Source of the DNA: Nibribacter roseus
GTDB lineage: Bacteria > Bacteroidota > Bacteroidia > Cytophagales > Hymenobacteraceae
Direction: 5' to 3'
NCBI RefSeq assembly: GCF_042662225.1
Contig: NZ_JBHSYQ010000003.1
Location: 124,001 to 188,000 of the forward strand
Length of the DNA stretch: 64,000 nt
Shown piece by piece: positions 34,487-43,211 of the stretch (position 1 is the stretch's first letter; each line of letters begins with the position of its first letter). Below the pieces are notes generated by a model. It was not told the origin of the DNA, ran no database searches, and saw only the letters and a program-made list of their open reading frames with translations. The position numbers were made by a program, and so were the translations under genes.

Positions 34487-34999
34487 ATGAGCTTTCATAT
34501 AAGAACCGGCTTCGGCTATGATGTACACCAACTGCAAGAGGGGCTTGATTTCTGGCTAGGCGGCATCAAGATTCCGCACACCCACGGCGCCCTTGGCCAC
34601 TCCGATGCCGACGTACTTATCCATGTGATTTGTGATGCTCTGCTGGGCGCCGCCAACCTGCGCGACATCGGCTTTCATTTTTCTGACAAAGACCCTAAGT
34701 ACAAAGGCATTGACAGCAAAATTCTGCTGCGCGAGGTCATGCAACTGATACGGGGCAAAGGCTATGAGGTAGGCAACATTGATTCAACTGTTTGCTTGCA
34801 GGAGCCCAAAGTAAACCCGCACATTCCGGCCATGAAAACCTGTTTGGCCGAGGTAATGGGCGTGGCCGAAGAAGACGTTTCTATTAAAGCCACTACAACC
34901 GAGCATTTAGGCTTTGTGGGTAAGAAAGAAGGTGTGGCCGCTTTTGCCACCGTATTGATTTTCAAAAAACAGGGAATGATTGCCCGCGAGCCGTTTTAA
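34487..34999 (+). CDS. ispF: 2-C-methyl-D-erythritol 2,4-cyclodiphosphate synthase
   Basis: This enzyme of the non-mevalonate isoprenoid pathway closes the cyclodiphosphate ring. The zinc ligands D12, H14 (G-Y-D-V-H-Q-L) and H46 (H-S-D-A-D-V-L-I-H) are present, as are D-I-G-x-H-F and the T-T-T-E-H-L-G-F-V-G-K-K-E-G motif. The length of 170 residues is slightly long because of a C-terminal addition. The last codons (Pro-Phe-stop) are formed by the left arm of P36 copy 14, so the palindrome may have set the present C-terminus. Confidence 0.95.
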   Translation: MSFHIRTGFGYDVHQLQEGLDFWLGGIKIPHTHGALGHSDADVLIHVICDALLGAANLRDIGFHFSDKDPKYKGIDSKILLREVMQLIRGKGYEVGNIDSTVCLQEPKVNPHIPAMKTCLAEVMGVAEEDVSIKATTTEHLGFVGKKEGVAAFATVLIFKKQGMIAREPF

Positions 35000-35028
35000 A
35001 CTTGTTTCTTTAAAAACAGGCCCAAAAC
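34993..35028. repeat. P36 palindrome copy 14, overlapping the ispF stop codon
   Basis: The core starts seven bases before the end of ispF: GTTTTAA supplies the last residue and the stop. It is the only copy that reaches into a gene. Confidence 0.7.
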
Positions 35029-35101
35029 AGCTATCGTTTGTTAGTTATTTAAAATTGGAGTAACATTAAGGTCATTTTCCAGATTAACAAAACAACACTA
35101 C

Positions 35102-36715
35102 ATGAAGAAGCATTTATATACCTTAGGCTTGGCCGTGGCGCTGTTGAGTGGCTGCTCCACCTCACAAACCGCTACTCAACAGCGCATTAGCGCCGAAGAG
35201 GCACCTAGCCACTTCGCCGGCACCATCACTGCCGCCGATTTAGAGAAGCATCTCCGCATTTTGGCCTCAGATTCTTTAGAAGGTCGTGAAACCGGCGAGC
35301 GCGGTCAGAAAATGGCAGCAGAGTATATTGCCAACTTCTTTAAAGCCAACAATATTACTGGTCCAGTTTCCACAGGTTCAAACCCTTACTACCAAGAATT
35401 CAACTTAGAAAAAAGCACCTGGGGTGAAGGTTATGTCATGGTGGGGCAGCAGAAGTTCTCCATGGGCAAAGACTTTTTTGTGCTGGGCGCTTCGCCTTTC
35501 CAAACTGAGCAGAATACAGAAGTTGTGTTTGCCGGCTACGGCATTGACGACCCCGCCTACTCAGACTACACCAACCTGAATGTAAAAGACAAAGTGGTGG
35601 TGGTGTTTTCCGGTGAACCGAAGAAGAATGACGGCAACTACCTCATCAGCGGCACCGACAAAATGAGCACCTGGACCCAAGACCCACGCACTAAATCGGC
35701 GGCCGCCACTAAAAAAGGAGCCAAAGCCGTATTCGTGATCACGGGCAATACAGACGCTGATTTCCAACAAATGACCAGGCGTTACGCAGGTATGTTAACG
35801 CGTCCATCTATTGGTTTCGGAAGCACTCCAACTGAGCCAAGAGCAGCACTAGCATACATTTCCCCTACTTTGGCGGCCAACCTGCTAAACGTGAAGCCTG
35901 AGCAACTAACATCATACAATTCCTCTGTTGCCAAAGCCGGTAAGTCTATTTCGTCGCCGTACAAAGTGGCCGCCAACGTAAAGATTAAGACAGAACGTAA
36001 CCGCCAACCATTACCAACTGAAAACGTGCTGGGCTACATTGAAGGCACTGACCTGAAAGATGAGGTAATTGTTTTAAGCGCTCACTATGACCACGAAGGC
36101 ATAAAAGACGGTAAAATTTACAATGGCGCCAATGACGATGGTTCTGGCACCGTGGCCATCATGGAAATTGGCCAAGCCTTTGCCGAAGCCAAAAAAGCAG
36201 GTCACGGACCACGCCGCAGCATCTTAATTTTAGCCGTAACCGGCGAAGAAAAAGGCCTGTTAGGTTCTGAGTACTACACAGAAAACCCAATATTCCCGCT
36301 TGCCAACACCATTGCCGACCTGAACATTGACATGATTGGCCGCAACGACAAGCAGCACGAAGGCAACTTCAACTACATTTACGTGATTGGGTCAGACAAG
36401 CTTTCTTCAGAACTGCACGCCATCTCTGAGAACGCCAACAAAACGTACGTGAACATGGAGCTGGATTACACCTTCAACGACCCGAACGACCCGAACCGTT
36501 TCTATTACCGTTCTGACCACTATAACTTCGCCAAGCACAAAATTCCGGTGGCATTTTACTTCAACGGCGTGCACGAAGACTACCACCAACCAACCGACGA
36601 TGTGGAGAAAATAAACTTTGACGCCGCCCAAAAAGTGACCCGTCTGGTATTCCACACCGCCTGGGATCTGGCTAACCGCGACAAGCGCATTGTGGTAGAC
36701 AGCAACAAAAAATAA
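35102..36715 (+). CDS. M28-family metallopeptidase, lipoprotein
   Basis: A 537-residue zinc aminopeptidase-type protein. It has a lipoprotein signal (cysteine 18 in L-L-S-G-C-S). A protease-associated (PA) domain lies at about residues 120-280 (V-V-F-A-G-Y-G-I-D-D-P and V-V-V-F-S-G-E-P). The M28 catalytic domain follows, with zinc ligands H328 (S-A-H-Y-D-H), D345 (N-D-D-G-S-G), E382/E383 (T-G-E-E-K-G), D410 (N-I-D-M-I-G-R) and H473 (R-S-D-H-Y-N-F). It probably digests peptides at the periplasmic side of the outer membrane. A long terminator follows. Confidence 0.93.
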   Translation: MKKHLYTLGLAVALLSGCSTSQTATQQRISAEEAPSHFAGTITAADLEKHLRILASDSLEGRETGERGQKMAAEYIANFFKANNITGPVSTGSNPYYQEFNLEKSTWGEGYVMVGQQKFSMGKDFFVLGASPFQTEQNTEVVFAGYGIDDPAYSDYTNLNVKDKVVVVFSGEPKKNDGNYLISGTDKMSTWTQDPRTKSAAATKKGAKAVFVITGNTDADFQQMTRRYAGMLTRPSIGFGSTPTEPRAALAYISPTLAANLLNVKPEQLTSYNSSVAKAGKSISSPYKVAANVKIKTERNRQPLPTENVLGYIEGTDLKDEVIVLSAHYDHEGIKDGKIYNGANDDGSGTVAIMEIGQAFAEAKKAGHGPRRSILILAVTGEEKGLLGSEYYTENPIFPLANTIADLNIDMIGRNDKQHEGNFNYIYVIGSDKLSSELHAISENANKTYVNMELDYTFNDPNDPNRFYYRSDHYNFAKHKIPVAFYFNGVHEDYHQPTDDVEKINFDAAQKVTRLVFHTAWDLANRDKRIVVDSNKK

Positions 36716-36736
36716 GTGAAGCTTATTTAGTTCTGT

Positions 36737-36814
36737 GTCCTGAGTCTTGAGTGCTGAGTTTCAATACATGAGTTTTTAACTCTTGACTCAGCATTCAAGA
36801 CTCAGGACTTTTTT
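36737..36814 (+). terminator. Long-stem terminator of the M28 gene
   Basis: A 23-bp stem with one mismatch (GTCCTGAGTCTTGAGTGCTGAGT and its complement), a 26-base loop, then TTTTTT. The arms consist of repeated TGAGT-like words and resemble a mobile palindromic repeat more than an ordinary terminator. Confidence 0.75.
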
Positions 36815-36847
36815 AGGGCAGTTGTATCTTATTGCAAATAAGCTCGT

Positions 36848-36855
36848 TATTTTTG
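36848..36855 (+). promoter_or_regulatory. -7 promoter element of the lutB-like gene
   Basis: TATTTTTG matches TAnnTTTG; TTG at 36822-36824 may serve as -33 although the spacing is long. The predicted leader of about 135 bases contains P36 copy 15. Confidence 0.45.
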
Positions 36856-36904
36856 CGGATGGTTTTTGGCAGAACAAGAGCCGTAGCCATATAGTGACAT
36901 TGCT

Positions 36905-36940
36905 GTTTTAGGCCTGTTTTTCAAAAATCAGCTCTAAAAC
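36905..36940. repeat. P36 palindrome copy 15
   Basis: A 36-bp core close to the consensus, between a promoter-like element and the lutB start, so it would be transcribed as part of that mRNA leader. Confidence 0.85.
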
Positions 36941-36995
36941 GAGACTAGGTTTAGCCGGAAATAACCTGCTACGCCATATAAACCAGGAGAAAGAA

Positions 36996-38378
36996 TTGAG
37001 CAGTAAACTAAAGCAATTTCTGCAGGACTCGGAGAGGAAGGCATTTGACCTGGACCATCGGCAGAAAATAAGGTTTAACATAGGCAAGTACAACGCAGCG
37101 GTGCAGAACGGCCTCGCGGCGTATGACAACCATGAACTGGCCCGTCAGCGTGCATCGTTCCTGAAAACTCAGACCATCAATAACCTAGACAAATACCTCA
37201 TGGAGTTTGAGAAGAACTTCATTCAGAGAGGCGGAAAGGTGATTTGGGCGCAGAACACTCAGGAAGCATTGCGTGAGATTGGCGCTATTATGAAGCGCAA
37301 ACGCGCCAAATCGGTGGTCAAGTCAAAGTCTATGAGCACCGAGGAAATTCACCTGAACGACTATTTGGAGAAGAACGGTATTGAAACCGTAGAGACCGAT
37401 TTAGGCGAATACATTGTACAGCTAGCGGAGCAACGGCCTTACCACATTGTCACGCCGGCCATGCACATGTCTAAAAAAGACATATCCGAACTATTCACCA
37501 AAAAGCTAGGAATACCGCCCACCGATGACGCCCAGCAACTGGTACTTACCGCCCGCAAACTTTTAAGAGACAAATATACCCAAGCTGAAGTGGGCATAAC
37601 GGGCGCCAACTTCCTGATAGCTGATATTGGTGGCATTGCCGTGACCGAGAACGAAGGCAATGCCCGCCTTTCCACCACGTTTCCTAAAACGCATATTGCG
37701 GTTGTGGGCATTGAGAAGCTGATTCCCAGCATGCTGGACCTTGATCTGTTCTGGCCATTGCTGAGCACCAGCGGCACTGGGCAAAACATAACCATCTACA
37801 ACACCATTTTAACTGGGCCGCGCCAGCCCACTGAGAAAGACGGCCCCGAGGAAATGTACGTGGTGCTGCTAGACAACGGCCGCACCAACCTGCTAGCTCA
37901 GCCGGAACAGCGCGAGGCTTTGAACTGCATCCGCTGCGGCGCTTGCCTGAACGTGTGCCCCGTGTACAAAAACATTGGGGGCCATACCTATGAGACCACC
38001 TACAGCGGCCCCATAGGATCAGTGATCACGCCTCATTTGGCTGGTTTTGAAGAAAACAAGCACCTCAGCTACGCCAGCTCTCTTTGCGGAGCCTGCACCA
38101 GTGTTTGCCCCGTAAAAATCAACCTGCACGGCTTGTTGCTGGCCAACCGCCGTTACAGCGTAGAGCAGGGTCTGGTAGACAAAAACGAAAAACTGGCTTT
38201 CCGCTTCTGGACCTACGGCATGAAAAACCGGAAGCTACTGAATTTTGCTCCGGCCGCCGTTAAGAACTTCGTGCTGAAGCGGGTACAGAAAGACACTTGG
38301 GCCGTGCGCCGAGAGCCCCTACTAGCCGCCCCTGAAACTTTCACTGATATGTGGCGAAAGCAACGCGGCAACGAATAA
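36996..38378 (+). CDS. lutB: LutB/YkgF-type iron-sulfur protein of lactate utilisation
   Basis: A 460-residue protein with an N-terminal LUD domain (D-I-G-G-I-A-V-T-E-N-E-G-N-A-R-L) and two 4Fe-4S motifs near the C-terminus (C-I-R-C-G-A-C-L-N-V-C-P and C-G-A-C-T-S-V-C-P-V-K). In Bacillus, LutB works with LutA and LutC to oxidise L-lactate; neither partner is adjacent here. The start is a TTG at 36996, supported by AGGAGA seven bases upstream, one of the few clear ribosome sites in the window. It ends with its own terminator. Confidence 0.88.
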   Translation: MSSKLKQFLQDSERKAFDLDHRQKIRFNIGKYNAAVQNGLAAYDNHELARQRASFLKTQTINNLDKYLMEFEKNFIQRGGKVIWAQNTQEALREIGAIMKRKRAKSVVKSKSMSTEEIHLNDYLEKNGIETVETDLGEYIVQLAEQRPYHIVTPAMHMSKKDISELFTKKLGIPPTDDAQQLVLTARKLLRDKYTQAEVGITGANFLIADIGGIAVTENEGNARLSTTFPKTHIAVVGIEKLIPSMLDLDLFWPLLSTSGTGQNITIYNTILTGPRQPTEKDGPEEMYVVLLDNGRTNLLAQPEQREALNCIRCGACLNVCPVYKNIGGHTYETTYSGPIGSVITPHLAGFEENKHLSYASSLCGACTSVCPVKINLHGLLLANRRYSVEQGLVDKNEKLAFRFWTYGMKNRKLLNFAPAAVKNFVLKRVQKDTWAVRREPLLAAPETFTDMWRKQRGNE

Positions 38379-38390
38379 CAAGCCAATAAA

Positions 38391-38420
38391 AAGAGGCCTT
38401 CTATTACTAGAAGGCCTCTT
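38391..38420. terminator. Terminator after lutB
   Basis: A perfect 12-bp stem (AAGAGGCCTTCT / AGAAGGCCTCTT) with loop ATTACT, 13 bases past the stop and followed by GGGTTTT. Confidence 0.85.
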
Positions 38421-38454
38421 GGGTTTTACAATAGGATGGTTTGGAATGTCAGCC

Positions 38455-38490
38455 GTTTTTGGCCTATGTTCTTTAAAACGAGGCGAAAAC
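38455..38490. repeat. P36 palindrome copy 16
   Basis: A 36-bp core with a T-G wobble at positions 6/31, in a convergent gap eight bases from the stop of the lysine-rich gene. Confidence 0.7.
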
Positions 38491-38497
38491 AGAAAAG

Positions 38498-38728
38498 TTA
38501 GCCCCGGTTTACAGGTTTACCTTTTCTTAACTTTACCTTCTTAGAAGACTTTGACTTATTAGCTTTCGACCTTTTAGGCTTAGCCTTTTTCATTTTGTTT
38601 TTTTTCTTACCAAAGATTGGCCCCTGCTGTTCTGTCACAGTAGTTACGCCCGTTCCCTGAGCATCTAAAACCGGAGAAAAAGATAACAATAGTGCTGAAA
38701 TCAATATAAAAGGTATGTGCTTTCTCAT
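38498..38728 (-). CDS. Small lysine-rich secreted protein
   Basis: A 76-residue protein with a signal peptide (cleavage near L-D-A-Q). The second half is almost entirely Lys, Arg, Ser and Gly (K-K-K-N-K-M-K-K-A-K-P-K-R). It is the third secreted lysine-rich protein in the window, similar in style but not clearly homologous to those at 29190 and 29525. Function unknown. Expressed alone. Confidence 0.6.
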   Translation of the reverse strand: MRKHIPFILISALLLSFSPVLDAQGTGVTTVTEQQGPIFGKKKNKMKKAKPKRSKANKSKSSKKVKLRKGKPVNRG

Positions 38729-38895
38729 GGTAATTGAGGGGGATTAATTATAAAATGCCACCCCCTCTTTTACGCATCCAAATTCATATAGATTAGAAAT
38801 TCACATACTTAATGTATTAATTAACAGAAATTTAAACCACGGCACAGTATGCTTGCCCGCTAACACTCAACTTGGTTGCAGACACTTTCCAGTAC

Positions 38896-39972
38896 CTATA
38901 ACTGCCTTAACGCCTTCACCAATTGGTCTACGTCTGCTTCAGACACTGCCGGGAAATTAGCTATTCTAATCTGTGTTTCTTTGTAGTTGCCGTACCCAGA
39001 GCCTACTACTAAGCCCTGCTCTTTTAGCTTTGAAATGACCTGGGCAGCGGGTCTGTCAACCACGTCGGCAACAACTACAGTTGGGGAGCGGTGCAAAGGG
39101 TTCTGCACAAAGGGTTTAAACAGGTTGCTTTCTTCTAAGAAGTTGTACAGCTGAATAGCCTTAGATTCGGTCTGTCTTCTGATTGTGTCTATACCCGCGG
39201 CTAACATGTCTTCCACTATGTGACAGAGCAGGTAAATGTCCAGCACGTTTGGGGTGCACGGGGTTTGGAACTGCAAAAATTGCTCGTGTAAAGACTTGAT
39301 GCTATAGTGGCCGCCCGTGTACTGCTGCCCCTCCAACTGGGTGGCTTTGCGGCGGCAACGCTCATTCACGAGCCAAACACCTAAGCCTGCCGGCAAACCA
39401 AACCCTTTCTGCACCGAGAAAAAGGCCATGTCTACTTTAGAAAAATCTAACGCAGCGTATGGTGCGCCAGATACTATGTCTACAGAGAGCAGTGGGTCCG
39501 GGAACAGCGTGCGTAGTGCATGAATGTCCTGCACGGGCATGCAAACGCCGGAACTAGTCTCATTCTGCGCCAAACCCACTAGCTCCGTACCTTCCAGAAT
39601 CTGAAAATGGTCAATGTCAAAGCCCTCCCCAAACGGCACCTGCAGCACCTCTGTTTGCCGTCCCAGCCATTTGGCATGGTCCAGGTATTTCTTGGAGAAA
39701 GAACCGTTCACCAAATGGAAAGAGTTTTGCGCTGTCAGGTTTTGTAAACTACGCTCCCAGATTTCAGTGGCGGAGCCGGTAAAGTAAATGGCATACTCCT
39801 CCGGCAGATTGAACAGAGCCCGCAAGGCGGCATCGGTGCGGCGGTACAAGTCTTTGAAGGCTTGGCTCCGGTGGCTCTGCGAGAACACTTGTTTGTCTAA
39901 ACCAGCTTGCAAATGCTGGGCAACAGTTGGGTACAGTTGCGCCGGGCCTGGGGTAAAATAGATAGGAGCCAT
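38896..39972 (-). CDS. Class V aminotransferase, probable phosphoserine aminotransferase
   Basis: A 358-residue PLP enzyme. The Schiff-base lysine is K189 (F-F-S-V-Q-K-G-F-G-L-P-A-G) and the ring-binding aspartate is D165 (S-V-D-I-V-S-G). The N-terminal P-I-Y-F-T-P-G-P-A motif is shared by SerC-like and alanine-glyoxylate aminotransferases. The K-G-F-G-L-P arrangement and the nearby SerB-SerA fusion favour phosphoserine aminotransferase (3-phosphohydroxypyruvate to phosphoserine), but specificity is not proven. It lies two genes downstream of the fusion on the same strand, separated by a glycosyltransferase and P36 copies. Confidence 0.75.
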   Translation of the reverse strand: MAPIYFTPGPAQLYPTVAQHLQAGLDKQVFSQSHRSQAFKDLYRRTDAALRALFNLPEEYAIYFTGSATEIWERSLQNLTAQNSFHLVNGSFSKKYLDHAKWLGRQTEVLQVPFGEGFDIDHFQILEGTELVGLAQNETSSGVCMPVQDIHALRTLFPDPLLSVDIVSGAPYAALDFSKVDMAFFSVQKGFGLPAGLGVWLVNERCRRKATQLEGQQYTGGHYSIKSLHEQFLQFQTPCTPNVLDIYLLCHIVEDMLAAGIDTIRRQTESKAIQLYNFLEESNLFKPFVQNPLHRSPTVVVADVVDRPAAQVISKLKEQGLVVGSGYGNYKETQIRIANFPAVSEADVDQLVKALRQL

Positions 39973-40011
39973 GTTCTATGTTAATTTTTAAATGTGCTGA
40001 TGCAAATAACC

Positions 40012-40047
40012 GTTTACGGGCTGATTTTTAAAAATCAGCCCGTAAAC
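40012..40047. repeat. P36 palindrome copy 17, perfect palindrome
   Basis: All 18 base pairs of the core are complementary. It differs from the consensus at position 5 (A with T at 32) and position 6 (C with G at 31), both compensated. It lies between two minus-strand genes. Confidence 0.92.
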
Positions 40048-40054
40048 GTCTGTC

Positions 40055-40864
40055 TTATTTCTTTTTTTTCGGAAAGAATCTTCTTAGATATTGTTTTAAG
40101 AAAGCTTCAAATGGAGCTTTCTGGTGGTACCGGTATTTGCGCGACACCTCTTCATGATGCTGAATAAACAGATCTTGGTGTTTAGAAAAGATGTACTGCT
40201 TCATGGCCAGTTGCTTGTCTGCATGATTGGACTCAGTGATTAATGAACCAGCCCTGATACGATATTCATACAGCACCTCATCCACGAAATGAAACGTGTA
40301 TTTTGATGTACCAACTCTGATCCAGAACTCCCAATCCTCGTACCCCATTACGGCTTTGTGCTCGTCTTGCCCCCCTAGCTCCTCCCATGTCTGCTTCCGA
40401 ACTACCGCACAGTTGTCAATGTAATTGTGCATGAGAATCAGTTGCATGTCAAAGGGTTTTACCTTATATCGTCGTTTTTTAGCGGCTTCTCCGAAAAAAA
40501 AAGGGGTACCATATACCACACCCACCCTCGGGTTAGCATCCATTATTTTTATACCTCGGTCTATATAAGCTGGCCTAATACGGTTATCAGCGTCTAATAA
40601 CAGCAGGTATTTCCCTTTACTTGCCCTTACCCCCGTATTTCTGGCCGCCGCTGGCCCTTGGTTTTCCTGATGAATTACCTGTACTTCGCCCTCTTTTTTC
40701 AGCTCTTTCAGCAACTGTAAGGTAAGTGGGTCTTTTGAACCATCATCCACCACAATAATTTCATAAACTCTTTTGTCAGGATACTGGCGCACACTTGAAA
40801 GCGCATCGGGCAAATATTCGCCGCTGTTATAGCATGGAATAATAATAGAGACTATCGGAGTCAC
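40055..40864 (-). CDS. Family 2 glycosyltransferase
   Basis: A 269-residue GT-A fold transferase. It shows the N-terminal V-S-I-I-I-P-C-Y-N-S-G motif, V-V-D-D-G-S-K-D, the variant D-x-D site L-L-L-D-A-D-N, and G-Y-E-D-W-E-F-W-I-R for acceptor binding. It has no membrane helix. It probably transfers a sugar from a nucleotide donor during surface polysaccharide synthesis; donor and acceptor cannot be read. The C-terminus is very basic (R-R-F-F-P-K-K-K-K), perhaps for membrane contact. Confidence 0.9.
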   Translation of the reverse strand: MTPIVSIIIPCYNSGEYLPDALSSVRQYPDKRVYEIIVVDDGSKDPLTLQLLKELKKEGEVQVIHQENQGPAAARNTGVRASKGKYLLLLDADNRIRPAYIDRGIKIMDANPRVGVVYGTPFFFGEAAKKRRYKVKPFDMQLILMHNYIDNCAVVRKQTWEELGGQDEHKAVMGYEDWEFWIRVGTSKYTFHFVDEVLYEYRIRAGSLITESNHADKQLAMKQYIFSKHQDLFIQHHEEVSRKYRYHQKAPFEAFLKQYLRRFFPKKKK

Positions 40865-40964
40865 AATTTTTTAGTGGTGTAAGAAGAAATAATGTGCAAA
40901 ATTGACAATTAAAACTGGTAATGCAGGCGGTAACTTAACTAAGGCCATTTAAAAACAAGGAGCC

Positions 40965-41000
40965 GTTTTCGGCCTCCTTGTTTTTAAAGAGACCGAAAAC
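40965..41000. repeat. P36 palindrome copy 18
   Basis: C-G pair at positions 6/31 and extended pairing outwards (AGCC / GGCT). A second hairpin (AAAAACAAGGAG / CTCCTTGTTTTT, 40951-40985) overlaps its left arm, so two folds compete. Confidence 0.8.
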
Positions 41001-41135
41001 GGCTTGGTTTCAACCTAACGCCTCTATTACTATTGCTTCTCCAATATAATTATTAGTGTAGAAGTTAAGAATTTGAATATGCTCAATGGTTCTACAAAAG
41101 CATTTCTAATTCTTGTTTTCTAATTTGGCGGAGCA

Positions 41136-43028
41136 CTAGTACAGCGCGCGTGACTTAATAGTATCTGGTATCTGCTTCAGTTCTTTGGTTACAGAACGGT
41201 TGTACTGGGTGTCTACATCGGTGATCACGTAGCCAATAGTCTCGTTTGTTTTGAGGTACTGACCCAAGATGTTGATGTTGTTCTCGGCCAGGGCATTGTT
41301 GATTTTGGCCAAAATACCCGGCACGTTGCGGTGTATGTGAATAAGGCGGTGCGCGTTCCGGAGAGCAGGAAGTTGCAGGTTCGGGAAGTTTACACTGTTG
41401 TAAGAACCGCCAGTATTAACATAGTCTATTAACTTAGACGGAACGTACTGGGCAATGTTCTCCTGCGCCTCTTCGGTGCTACCGCCAATGTGCGGGCTCA
41501 GCAACGTATTAGGTAAGCCTTTCAACGCCGATTCAAACGACTCTTGGTTGTTTTTAGGCTCGTACGGGAATACGTCTACGGCAGCGCCTCTTATTTTACC
41601 GCTCTTAATGTTTTGGGCCAGCGCCTCAATTTCCACCACGTGGCCACGGGCCAGGTTCAGGAAAATAACGCCTTCTTTCATCATGTCGAACTCCTTGGCC
41701 CCTATGATGTTTTTATTGTCTGGCCGGCCGTCTACGTGCAAGGTGACAATGTCAGCTAAAGACAAAAGCTCTTCCAGGGTGTTGCAGACTTTGGCGTTTC
41801 CTAGAGCCAGCTTGTCTACTACATCATAGAAGTACACTTCCATGCCCAGCCCCTCGGCCAATACAGAGAGCTGTGACCCTATGTTACCGTAGCCTACAAT
41901 ACCCAGCTTCTTGCCTCTTATTTCGTTTGAGCCTTTCGCAGATTTGTCCCACTCGCCGTTGTGCATGCGGTTGCTTTTCTCCACAATGCCCCGGCTTAGC
42001 ATGATGATTTCGCCAATGGCCATTTCAACTACGCTGCGGGTATTGCTGTACGGAGCATTAAACACCACTATGCCACGTTCGGTACAGGTTTGCAAATCAA
42101 TTTGGTTTGTGCCAATGCAGAATGCGCCTACGGCCATTAAACGTGGCGCGGCGGCAATGGCTTTGGCGGTCAATTGTGTTTTAGACCGAATACAGATGAT
42201 AGACACATCATGTATTTTCTCGCACAGTTCGTCTTCTTCCAGCGCTCCGGCAATGACTTCTACATTGTACCCTTCTTGCCGGAACATGTTGATGGCGTGC
42301 TCATGTATTCCCTCCAACACCAGCACTTTTATGCGGTTTTTAGGGTAAGAAAGTGCACTTGGCAATTTGTTCACATACAGGAACTCGTCTAAGCTTGGGG
42401 TAACGTGGTCGGCTTTGTTCACCACACTGTCGCGTTTCACGTTTTCAGTGAAAGCGTAGAATTTATCGGCTATGCCGGCTTCTTTTATTTCGTAGTCAGT
42501 GAAACCGTCACCAATTACGTAGATCTCGCCTTCCAGCCCTAATGACTTTATTTGCTTGGCTTTGCCTTGGTTTTGGGTGAGCACGTTGTCGCGGTCAAAC
42601 CCGATGATGTTACCGTCTTGGTCATACACAAAGCTATTGGCAAACACATGCTCGGGCTTTACCCCCAGTTCGGCCACAATAGGCACAATAAATTCTTTGA
42701 ACCCGTTGGAGATAATGTAGATATCTTCTTTATAAGCCTCAAAGAAAGCTTTGTTCAGTTTGAAAGACTCAGAAATTTGCCCACGAAGGTGTTCAATGAG
42801 GTCATTGATGTGGGATTTATTGGCCTTGAGCAGGGCCAGTCTTTTTTCCAGCGACTCGGTCAGTGGAATTTCGCCTTCCATGCCCAGGTCGGTGAGGCGC
42901 TGAATTTCAGTTAGTACCTTTTGGCGCTGCTGCGCGTCTGGCACACAAATAGCACACAGGGCGTCCAAAGCTTCTACCTTGGTAAAGGTGCTGTCAAAAT
43001 CAATGATGAAGTGCTTATGCGTACTCAT
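41136..43028 (-). CDS. serA: Phosphoserine phosphatase-like domain fused to D-3-phosphoglycerate dehydrogenase
   Basis: A 630-residue fusion. Residues 1-220 form a HAD phosphatase with SerB-like motifs: D10-F-D12-S-T, S-N-G-F-K-E-F, and I-G-D-G-F-T-D-Y-E. From about 233 comes D-3-phosphoglycerate dehydrogenase, with its NAD motif G-I-V-G-Y-G-N-I-G near 374 and S-P-H-I-G-G-S-T. A C-terminal ACT domain (from about 556: N-V-P-G-I-L-A-K-I-N) would bind serine as feedback regulator. One protein could therefore do the first and last steps of serine synthesis. The start at 43028 (M-S-T-H-K-H-F-I-I-D) is preferred over an open but non-conserved 50-codon extension. Confidence 0.9.
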   Translation of the reverse strand: MSTHKHFIIDFDSTFTKVEALDALCAICVPDAQQRQKVLTEIQRLTDLGMEGEIPLTESLEKRLALLKANKSHINDLIEHLRGQISESFKLNKAFFEAYKEDIYIISNGFKEFIVPIVAELGVKPEHVFANSFVYDQDGNIIGFDRDNVLTQNQGKAKQIKSLGLEGEIYVIGDGFTDYEIKEAGIADKFYAFTENVKRDSVVNKADHVTPSLDEFLYVNKLPSALSYPKNRIKVLVLEGIHEHAINMFRQEGYNVEVIAGALEEDELCEKIHDVSIICIRSKTQLTAKAIAAAPRLMAVGAFCIGTNQIDLQTCTERGIVVFNAPYSNTRSVVEMAIGEIIMLSRGIVEKSNRMHNGEWDKSAKGSNEIRGKKLGIVGYGNIGSQLSVLAEGLGMEVYFYDVVDKLALGNAKVCNTLEELLSLADIVTLHVDGRPDNKNIIGAKEFDMMKEGVIFLNLARGHVVEIEALAQNIKSGKIRGAAVDVFPYEPKNNQESFESALKGLPNTLLSPHIGGSTEEAQENIAQYVPSKLIDYVNTGGSYNSVNFPNLQLPALRNAHRLIHIHRNVPGILAKINNALAENNINILGQYLKTNETIGYVITDVDTQYNRSVTKELKQIPDTIKSRALY

Positions 43029-43151
43029 GGAAGACGAGAAATTTAAGAAACAAGGCCGCCACTTTATAGCTGCCGTTTTCCAGTTAAGGCAATAAAACAA
43101 CTGCCGTAATTGGAGCCCCAATATCGGGCACGTATTTGTTAAATAAAAAGC

Positions 43152-43187
43152 GTTTTTGGTTTGTTTTTGATAAAACACGCCAAAAAC
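43152..43187. repeat. P36 palindrome copy 19
   Basis: The only copy with a T-A pair at positions 6/31; pairing continues outwards (AAGC / GCTT, 43148-43191). It lies between two minus-strand genes. Confidence 0.88.
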
Positions 43188-43211
43188 GCTTATAAATTCT
43201 ATAAAGTTAGT

